From: Brugia malayi
Taxonomy: Eukaryota > Nematoda > Chromadorea > Rhabditida > Onchocercidae
Length of the DNA stretch: 64,000 nucleotides
Assembly (NCBI RefSeq): GCF_000002995.4
Contig: NW_025062476.1
Coordinates: 10,104,501-10,168,500, forward strand
Direction of reading: 5' to 3'
The notes below the pieces were generated by a model. It was not told where the DNA came from and ran no database searches. It saw nothing but the letters and a program-made list of their open reading frames with translations. The position numbers were made by a program, and so were the translations under genes. How positions within the stretch are numbered: position 1 is the first letter of the stretch; every line of letters begins with the position of its first letter. This document shows positions 54,401 to 64,000 of this stretch, in pieces.

Positions 54401-57400
54401 GTGTAATCTTAGATTCCAGAATAGTGCGGGAAAAATTATTACATTCAATTAAAAGTAATAATTAATGGTATAAAATTTTTTTGTGCTTTGAGATTTCCTG
54501 AATTTGGAATTATACATTTCATTGACAGTCTTAACAATATATCGGACTTCATTTTCAGCTATTCAGAATATTTTTCAGATTTAGCAAGGAAAGGATGCTA
54601 TGATGGTCGAAGGTTTAGTGATGACTGTCATTATTCGTTGTGTGTTAGAACGTTGGACCGGAATGAAGTGCAATGCAATGGGTGTAGTCATGTATCTGAC
54701 AATGGAGCATTTTGTGAGATATGCACTGCATATTCATTGGTTAATGGTACTCACCTGAAATTTGCCGATCAGGTTAGTATGAAATATTAATTAAGGGAAT
54801 ATTCTGAGAGATAATCTATAGCAAAATAATCTATTTTTTAATTAATTAAGAATAATCTATAGCGAGCTTTAACTGTTGTCATTGAAATTTCAATTATAAT
54901 TAATCTATGAATGCTTTTGTGCAATTTTGGTGAATTTTTGAGATTTGCATAAATTTGATGAATCAATCAATTCTCTCTCTTTTTCAGTAAAAGTTTTGTA
55001 ATATTGATGAAACTGTTGTTCAATAATGAAATAAAAAGAATTTCAGGTGGCGCTTTTTGATTCGGGTACACTTCATTCGCTTACAGTAACAGATTGCAGT
55101 ATACTTTCACCGAATGAAACGGTAATCGAGAAATTTTGTCGAATATGTCACAGTTTTGGTAGTTCTGAGGATCCGCTCATTTCCCCGTGTCGTTGTACCG
55201 GTTCCCTGAAGTACGTCCATATATCATGTCTCCTAGTAAGTTTCTACCAATTACTTTAAATGTGGAAATTTCAATGAAAATTTGCATAATTGCTATGGAA
55301 CAATTTCTAAAATGTATGTTCATTGCGTTAGCACCTCGTCTCTTTCCTTTTTTCATCGCATAGGTTTAATTACAATCAAATATTATTATTTTTGTCACGA
55401 ATTTGGTTTAATAGTTCAAAATCGATTCAAAACAAAACATACTGTTCAGCACTGGTTGACAATTTGCGCTCATAAATTGAAGCGTCCAGCAATATGTGAA
55501 CTTTGTCTTTACAAATACCGCCTACGAAATATCATTGATGTAAGTCAGTATCAATCATTTAAAATACTGAAGTCATTTAAAATCTACTTTCTTTTCTTCA
55601 TTTCAATAATAAAACAAGTGCGTATATCAACCACTCGAATTGTCATCGCACCATTCATAGCTTTACAGAATCACAAAAAAGTATAGCAAAAACTTTCAGT
55701 GGCAAAATTTACGTTTACCATCGATTTCAAGATATGATTTACGTTATCTGATAGTGTTTATCATAGCTGCAACGCTAATGTTCCTAACTTCAATTACATC
55801 ACTGATTTGTTTTTGCATTGAAAAGAATTTAGAAAGAAACAATAATACGATGCAGGACAATCCGTTCGTTTTCTCTTTTTCTTTTCATAATTTTTTTTTT
55901 TTTTTCTAAGAAAAATTGCAAAAATAAAAAATATTGAAATCAATAATTAGAAAAATCTATATTTTCATAGTGTGTGCTATTGTAGGAAACAAAATAAAGT
56001 CTCTTTAAGCTTAAGTTTATTAGACATAAAATATACTTTAAAATTCCTTTAAGTCCAATATTTATGATTAAATTTCAGTGAAATAATTACGAAAGGAAAT
56101 GATGGCAAGTGGGAAACTTTATTCAACTCATACACTTTTCTTCCTGCATTTCTCTTCTTGCTATCACTTTTTGTTGCAATATATACTCATTTTAAGGCTA
56201 ATTATTCTATCTACTATTTTGATTACTTCTAACTATCTAGAATTAATTACTGTAATTACTGAATTACTCTAAACTAGTGTTGTTCGAATTACTTGAATAG
56301 CTTATGAATAATTACTTGAGTACTACAGTAAAAAGTTTGTGGATATAAAAAGATTATTCGAATTTTATAAATTTTTCAAAGTTTATTTTTTTTTCAGACA
56401 AACACTAGTTTAATAAGATATTTATATCGTTTGTGGATTAATAATCAAAATTGGATAATAGAAGAATATCGACCAAGCCGTGATCAACGTTACTGTCATA
56501 AAATGGAAGAACTTCGAAGACGGTTGAATGGTAACATATTTAATTGATCGTAATTAATTTAGCTGAAATATATTGTTGGCAATATTTCCACAGTAATGAT
56601 AATAGATAATCTTAATAATGACACATAAAAGATTTTGATAAATTTTAAATGCGTTCTTCTGTTCTACTTTCTTTTTTTATATTTATTTCAAATTAGCATT
56701 TCTATGCTAGCATATATTAGCCTAATTTTCTTTCTTTTTTTTTTTTATTTCATCAAAACATTCATTCATTTATTCCCATCACTCTCACAGCACCAATCTT
56801 TCCTCAACTTTCTGTTCTTTTTAACTCGTCCTGTTGCTGCTTCCTTCCATTGACCTTCCCATGTTGTTCATACAACAAGGGAAAAGGGTTTTTGACATTG
56901 ATTAAGTGTTAAGTGATAGAGTATCAGTGATATATTCGCTTCTTCTCAACAAATATGTGTTCTGCTTTCTTTGAAATGCGGTACTGTTAAAACGCACCTA
57001 TTTCATAATAATGACGATTATGTAGTGATAATGTAATGATATGATAATAAAATAACAGTAGTGATCATACACTACTACTACTACTAATAATAATAATGAT
57101 AATAATAACAATCGGTTTAATACAATGTAGGATTTAATGAAATGCCCTTATCATAATACAATATCTATACTAAGAAGAATTAGGTTAATCCGAAACGAGA
57201 AGGGCAGAAAGAAAAAGGTCGCACTCTCTTCATTCTGTTTATATAAGTGTGGTAGGGTTGAAAGTAGGAGAACGGATCAAATTTTATATTTAATGAAAAA
57301 TGTATCACTCAGTTCATTTGAAACTTTTTTAAAAATACATATGCAATTAGATGATAAAAAAATACGATAGAAGCCAGACAGGTTGGAATAAACATGAAAA

Positions 57401-60400
57401 TGGTACTAAATCATCACATCGGATCTTCTTTACCTTACTTACCGCATGTCTTTTTGATTTGAGCAAATTCACTTATCCAATTTTATTAAAGTATCATCAT
57501 TTTAAGAATTTATTTTGTTGATGTTTAGCAAATTAAACTTATCTTTTTTATTGATATTTTTTTCGACCTTACGTGTTTATCCTCTTTCATTGTTTTTGAT
57601 TGGAAAGCACTGCTGATTCATTGAGACATTTTGTAGAAATATTTAACACATTTTTTTTTCCAGTCTTGAAGCACATAAATCTCTTCAACTAAATTAGTTA
57701 GCATTGATAGAGTATTTCCTGACCTTTATGCGATTTATGGATTTTTAGGGCAAGGAAGTTAAACGATGAATACTTTTATAGTGTGTCTTTTTAGAAAATG
57801 ACCATCTGAGCCCAATCTATTAGAATCCTCATAATGGCCTTAACTTTGGTCATTTAATCTTATTTAGTGATAGCACCAATAAATTAACGAAATACTGACT
57901 GATTAAAAATAATACAATATTTACGACTTCGAAAATTACATTTTTACATGATGATGTTTAAATTTTAAGAAATATATAAACTATCACAAAAGATCATAAA
58001 AAAAGTAATGATTAAATGTAAGAAATAGCTATAATTAATGAATTTTCAAATTCGTATTACTGAATGAATTCACTGAAATGTGAATTAATCTGAAAACTTT
58101 TAAAATCTTTTGAGAAATTTTTAAACATTTTAAATAATAATTTTACCCACTCATACATAAAAACAGAATCTTGGAAAAATTATTAGAAAATATAGAAGTA
58201 ATTTTGGATAAGATAATATTAAATAAAAATGAAAAGATATGCAGATGTTGCTGTTGTTGTCATAGTCATTCATGTTTACTTCATATCAATGATGATTTAT
58301 TGCGATTTAGTTACAGCAGAAGGAAATATAGGTACACCTACCTATGACATATCCCATATTGCGTCATTATCCATTAAATGAAGGAAGAAGCTGCGCATTT
58401 CCATAATGTCTCATCTCAATTTGAGGAAGCAAAAAATTGTTCAATATGTTCTGACAAATAATTTTTATATGGAAAAATTAAAATGGAAAAAGACAAGAAT
58501 TTTTGTATCTTTTAGAAATATATAATATTCAAGAAGAGATTTGTTGATTGCTTTTTAATAGTTTTTGCTTTGCTTTTATTTTTTGTTTTCTTCATGAAAA
58601 AGTTGTGCTTACATCTTTGAAATTTATTGAAGTAGTGGGAAACTGAGATTAAAGATGGCTAATATCAATCATTTGAATGTTAGAAGTTAGACGTTAAATA
58701 GGTTTAGACTACTTCTAAGCACTAAAAAGCGACTAAGCTGGGACATTTGAATAATTTTATAGCATTTCGACATTTCAAAGTCTTTTCTTGTTTTGCATGA
58801 AAAAAAATTGGTTGAGACTAAAGGAAATTTTAAAAGGTGGAGAGAGAGAGAGAGAGGAGAAATGAACAGAAAAAGAAAGAAAGATTAGAGTGCACTCTGT
58901 GTACAGCAAGATATTAGCTGCAAAACAAAAATGACCCCCACTGTAATCCTTTCAAGAAATAATTGGGAGGGAAGGGTAAATGTATGGTCTAGCAGAATTC
59001 AAGCTAACAAAATCAAAGGAAGCGACCACTAATCAAAACTTTATTTATTTTCTTTTTATGTAACAAAATTATCTCATCTCTTTTCCCTCCAAAAAAAGAA
59101 ACTAATTATTTGTGAATAGATAGATAAAGGAAAGAATCTTCCCAAAGTGAAGTAAGTCTTATCATATCATTGAGATAATTAGCATTCTAAAAGCATGTCT
59201 ATCCAATTTTGACAATCTTTTAGTTGTGAAAGTGTGGCTCATTCGTCTTCCTTCTTTCATTCATCCATCAATCATAAAATAATTCATTGTTATAAGAAAA
59301 AAAAGCGCATTTGGTTCATCACATTTTCACCAGATGTGTCTTCTTCATAAATCGCTTTGTCTACTCCATCGAAAAGATACGAAGTGAATACCTTATATGC
59401 ATTTTCAATTCATATATTATTTTCTAGTCATATTCATTTCCAACAATGGTCAAAACTTATAAATTAAAAAATACGTCTATTTCTGAAGATAACAAGGAAA
59501 GGATTTTTCTTCGAATTTTCCTAGTGATTATTATTTGTTACTTTTACTTCTGTGTCTAATTTAAGTCTTCGCTTCATCAAAAAAAATTTTTTTGCATATT
59601 TCATTTTCTGCAAATATTCATGCTTTCTCATTCTCTCTTCATATCTTTTTGTTTCGTTGATGGCTGATATTGTGAAATTTATATTTACACTAAAAATCCT
59701 TCTCTCATATCAAAAAAAAGAAAAGTGAAAGAATTAGATCGAACAGATAGATATGTAATCGATGCTTTCAGCTTCAATAATTAGAATAGATGAGGTAATT
59801 TGAACAATTGAATATGATTAGATGATTTCAAGTTGACTGTGAAAACGAAATAGTTATTCACAAATAATTTTCCTGAACAAGAAATGACAGAAACTAGACA
59901 ATATAAACCTAAAACACTAATTAAAAGCATTTACGGATAATGTAAGATTCATTTGTAATGCATCCTTTCACCAAAGAACTTGAAACAATCTTTTATCTGT
60001 TTCGATTATTTCTTCTCACTTTTTTCTCCAGGCTTTTCACTTAAAATCTTAAAAAATATTTTTTCGTTTCTTTGATATTGTAAACAGTAGTGTAGAGCTT
60101 TTTGAAAGGAAGGAATAAAATTAGTGTATTATTGGATTGGTCACTTTTCTTTTCAATTTATTTTCATTCAAAACAAAGCAAATTCTTTGTTCATTTTCTA
60201 TCCAATTGATTTCATTGTGTTTTTTCCCACTTTGATTTCATTGTGTTTTTTCCCACTTTGATTTCATTGTGTTTTTTCCCACTTTCCACTTACTTTTCTT
60301 TTTAAGTATCTCTCATAAATTTCAACTTTTCAAAAGTACCTCATTTATCTATCTACTTTGGTTCTATAAGACTTATCTAGTGTAAAATATTCATCTTCAA

Positions 60401-62712
60401 ATTATACTAATAACTTTAAATATTTTTTTTCCAAAAGTGATTAATGTATTTTTACACATGTCTAATTAGAACTGAAAGAACTCGTTTTCTTTCTATAGTT
60501 AAGGATTTAGAAGAATGAAGAAGAAAGATGAATTACAGATGACCAACTTCCAGACCTAATTAATAATTAATTAATGCACCAAGTCTAAAATAATGCTATT
60601 AGATAGACCACAACAGCATCACTCTAAAGTAGCTTGAAATTCTGAGTGTAAACAGTCTAAGTTGAGAAATGCTTGTCGTTTTAAATGATTATTTATTTGT
60701 TTATTGTTATAGAGCTTATCCAAATTGGCGAAATTCAGATTGCTTCCTTGCACTTTGCATAATATTATGTGGTACTTCTCACTGAATAATTCAATAAAGT
60801 TCCATTCCAAATGCTGCAAATGAAGCTCATTTCGCAAAAATTTAAATTGCTTACCGAATTTTTAGATTGCTTATCCGACTGAATAAGTGCACTGAAGTGT
60901 ATTCTTTATAAATCCTTCTAGAAGCAGTCTCTCTATCTCCTGCTCTCTCTCTCTCTCTTTCCCTCCATTTCACTTCCTAAAACCGTAATAAGCTTCCGTT
61001 TTCAAGCAACTCCCATTTCTAAAATTACTCCATCTATATTAAAAGAGTGAATAAATTAAGGTAGCAGTACTCTCTCCAAAAGAAAACACAGTTTTCAATT
61101 TCATCCAATAAATTACATGCGAACGAGAATTCGACAATTTGCCGGATAAATCGGAGTAAACTGAAACGGCGAGAAAACATCAGTAAAAGTAATGTAATGA
61201 TTAAACTGATTTATACTATGACGATTTGTCATAAAAAGCTTATCACTATCGACCATAATTGAGTTCGAAAGACAGTTTGAACCGATCAAAAATGATTGCT
61301 CCCTGATTATATTTAATTTGCAATAAAATAAGTGTGGGACGTAGAGACCATAATTTTTTTTTCTTTTGGTTTTCATTTTAATAACACCTTAGAGAGTGCG
61401 ATAAATTTTCAATTTCTTTGTTCTATTTGGGACTTTCCTTCTAGCGCCTAGTCTCTTCATCTTTAAGGTTTCATTCGTGAAATTTGGGATTAAATTTAGA
61501 AAAATAATTGATTAATTTCATACGGTAAAGAATTTTCAATTTCACTCATTACAAAAAAAAAAAAAAAAAAGAACTTTTTATTCACAGTCTGTGTTCGTCT
61601 GTTTTGTTGATGTGTCTTCATTGTGATGAATTTCGTCTTCAATGTTTCTCTAATTAGTTATGAATGGATGGATTTTACAATCAAACTAAAAGGTAAACAG
61701 GAAGCATTTTAAAAGTGTTTGCGCTAAAATTGAAAACATTCTACAACACTTACCAAGCTGAATTTATTCATCCTTATAATGATATTTCCTGAAAGTAATC
61801 AAATTCCTGTCCAAATGTGAGTAATAAATCTTTTTGCAGAGAGCCAAAATGTCTTCCTTAGATGCTTATTATCTATTTCTTATTGAATCGTAAACTAACT
61901 TTATTACTACTAACCTATTATATACATATCGGTATAAATTTCATTTTGTCAAGTCCACAAGTAATTGTACGTTTCAATTTTTTCCAAAAAATACACCATC
62001 AGTTTGTTACGTAACAATTTTTCCATCTTTCAAACACACATTTAATATCATCAACGTTAGTCTTATTCAATTTTTGAGAGATATTTATCATTTTGTATAT
62101 CAATATTCTTACTATTTTGACCTTTGAATGCTTTATTATGAAATCTGAATTATCACCCAATACTAGTTAGGATCACTTTTATGTTACAATATATTATCTT
62201 AAAATACACTCAAAAAAAGTTAAAATGAAGAAAAAGAATTTCTTATTATTTATTTCACAGATATTCCTTTCTTGTCTTTTACTGAAACTTAAATTATGTA
62301 ATATAAATTTAAAATTAAATAAATTAGTAGCTTGGAGAGAAAAAAAGATTAGGCATTAATGATTAAGACTTCACTTAAAAAATTTGTTGAACTTTGCTGC
62401 AGCTATAAAAAAAAGTGATTGATGGTTAGAACGATGTCGATGGTATTTTTTCCAGATGAAGTTACACAGAATTATGGAACTGAAGGAGGAGCATCCGGAG
62501 AAGTAGTATGTTCGAGAGGAGGAGCAAAAGGAAGAAAAGCCGGGAATTCGACACCGTCACCGAGAGATGTCTTGCTGCGATCGTCATCACTGCTGTCGTC
62601 ACCTGCCGGATTCAATTCGGCGATCGTTCAAGGCACCAGCATCGATACTATCACTAGCACAGTTCCCAGATACATCATATCAGCAACTGTCGCAACTCCT
62701 GCCACTGTTTGA
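51447..62712 (+). CDS. MARCH-type membrane E3 ubiquitin ligase (RING-CH, two TM helices)
   Basis: Exons 51447-51491, 53038-53112, 53400-53466, 54579-54772, 55047-55235, 55450-55539, 55700-55863, 56079-56196, 56398-56530 and 62456-62712 give 443 aa. The RING-CH (C4HC3) is C158-x2-C161, C175-x-C177, H185-x2-C188, C206-x2-C209, with [18 protein letters not shown] and ICELC, closest to MARCH1/8-type proteins. Two membrane helices follow (about 237-260 and 293-310) with a short loop. These ligases sit in endosomal or plasma membranes and ubiquitinate membrane proteins for sorting. Residues 63-127 hold a cysteine-rich part (C95-x2-C98, C108-x2-C111). The intron after 56196 lacks a good GT donor. 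The last exon lies 5.9 kb away and is joined on phase alone; if exon 9 reads through, the protein ends at a TGA at 56545-56547 with 363 aa. Confidence 0.78.
54012..54029. repeat. Short (CA)n run
   Basis: About eight CA dinucleotides in intron 3 of the MARCH-type gene. Confidence 0.8.
58839..58856. repeat. (GA)n microsatellite
   Basis: About eight GA units. Confidence 0.85.
60208..60285. repeat. Three tandem copies of a 26 bp unit
   Basis: The unit GATTTCATTGTG, six T, CCCACTTT occurs three times without mismatch. It is a minisatellite-like expansion in noncoding DNA. Confidence 0.95.
60934..60958. repeat. (CT)n microsatellite
   Basis: Imperfect CT run within a pyrimidine-rich tract. Confidence 0.8.
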
Positions 62713-64000
62713 ATCTTTCTTGCTTTTGAAGTACAAGGAAACATTAAGTCAATAGAACTTTAATTTCAGGACAAATAAGAGAAAATATTTTAAAAACTAG
62801 AAAATTTTATGGCATTTTTAAACAAAATCTCACGCCCATTATGCATCAGTGATTATTTACAATTTTTAAGAAAAGCAATAAATTTATTAAAAATCGAAAA
62901 TGTTGAGCAGTTCATACTTCATTCCCTAAATAATTCTTTACGACATGCTGCATTTTAACCTTTCTGTAAAGATTCGATAAATAAATCTTGAAATTTTCAT
63001 TAAGTTTTGCTTGTCGTATACATTTCATCACTAATAAATAATCACCGAAAGGACAATGAGAGAAAAAATAAGAAATTAACTTCAAAACAAGAAAACCTCA
63101 AGCCATTTTTTCTTTTGCAACTGCCAAAATTGCATTACAAAAGAGCATTTTACCCTTCTAATTGCATTTTACCCTTCTAGTAAGCATCCCCAAAAGCAAT
63201 TAATTCTTATTATTGCTAATTTTTGACTGTTGCTATTAATTCATTATTATTATTATTGCTATTATTATTACTATTACCATTATTATTATAATTATAATGA
63301 TAATTATTACTACTGCCATTGCGCTATTATTATTTCCATGACTGCTACCACTATACTCTGATACTAAATATTGTTTACATATTGCGTGTGCTGTGACATT
63401 ATATTATCATCGATTTTCTTCACCTTCTTTTTTTGCTCGAAAATGGTAGTTTTTCGATGAATTCATGATGCTATACCGAAATGAAAACAAAATGCTTTTA
63501 TGAAGCTAAAACTGCTGGAATTTAGAGAATCTTCTCATGAATAAGTTCATCTTTAGAGAGAATCTTTCATGAATAAATTCATCTTTAACTTATTATCCAC
63601 AGTGATTGAATCGTTATCGATTACAGCTTTTATTATCAACAAATCGCTTAACTATTTATTATTGACAATTGTTTTTCTTGTAGCCAATCATAAAAGAACA
63701 TAATGTTGATGAATTAATGCTTAATATTTAAAAATAGTGAATTTCTGGGTGCTTGTAAATTAATAATGTACTGATACCATATGGTTTTCAAGTATTTAAG
63801 CATTCCTTAGAGATTATCCGATAGTCATAATATTTTGAATATAATTAATGTTCTTGAATTTCCATACATTATGAAGAAACTAGATATCCTGATGAGAATT
63901 AATCAATGGGATTGTTTTTTAAGCTTAAAATTTGTTTGTAAAAGTTCCCGGGGGATTCCCTACTTTTTATCGCTTCCATTATTTCATCGTCGCAAAAATT
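62713..64000. other. Downstream noncoding region with simple repeats
   Basis: No exon recognised. Contains two near copies of a 19 bp phrase (GCATTTTACCCTTCTA, about 63144-63180), an ATT-rich triplet tract (63240-63310) and a two-copy repeat with TCATGAATAA(G/A)TTCATCTTTA near 63535-63587. Confidence 0.6.
63240..63310. repeat. Imperfect (ATT)n tract
   Basis: Interrupted ATT/TTA triplet run, partly mirrored by ATA/TAA triplets. Confidence 0.8.

Larger units (their letters stand above)
56548..62455. other. 5.9 kb intron or intergenic region, no gene seen
   Basis: AT-rich DNA with simple repeats: CTA/TAA triplets (57069-57110), GA run (58839-58856), the 26 bp triple repeat (60208-60285) and CT run (60934-60958). 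Open frames at 57137-57370 (plus) and 61113-61376 (minus) have no recognisable content. It is an intron if the 62456 exon belongs to the MARCH-type gene. Confidence 0.5.

Overview
This window looks like nuclear DNA of a nematode, most likely a spirurid or filarial worm. It is about 70% A+T. Genes are split into many small exons by GT..AG introns, donors are often GTTTGT or GTAAGT, and several start codons lie a few bases after a strong TTTCAG-type acceptor, as expected for spliced-leader trans-splicing. All protein calls come from joining exons by eye on splice sites, reading frame and family motifs. The phylum call is inference from architecture and gene content. No viral, bacterial or plasmid gene was recognised.

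Bases 1-15891 are a rearranged segment built from copies of one small gene encoding a nucleoredoxin-like (thioredoxin-fold) protein of 145 aa. Bases 1-2465 and 6172 to about 8626 are near-identical inverted arms around a 3.7 kb spacer. The minus strand carries a complete gene A (6578 to 4848). A second, larger inverted copy (11592-14598) carries the complete gene B on the plus strand, head-to-head with A. The left arm holds only exons 1-2. The block with gene B is flanked by two 677 bp direct repeats (10535-11211 and 15215-15891). A and B appear to differ by one residue, in the redox motif: CPQC in A, CPPC in B.

Bases 15892-42150 hold ordinary genes. They are a three-RRM TIA-1/TIAR-type RNA-binding protein (plus), an unrecognised small lysine-rich protein with a secretion signal (minus, 25841-23846), a nanos-type zinc-finger gene (plus, 28547-31955), the proteasome ATPase Rpt3/PSMC4 (plus, 33196-35902), and a SUZ-domain protein related to SZRD1 (plus, 37047-40864). 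The first intron of the SUZ gene contains an apparent nested gene or alternative N-terminus. Together this group touches mRNA translation control (TIAR, nanos, SUZ) and protein turnover, but nothing in the sequence shows co-regulation and gene spacings are too large for a classical operon.

Bases 42150-51446 are gene-poor and very AT-rich. Bases 51447-62712 hold a membrane-bound MARCH-type RING-CH ubiquitin ligase with an additional CxxC...CxxC region and probably a distant final exon. The rest of the window shows only simple repeats.
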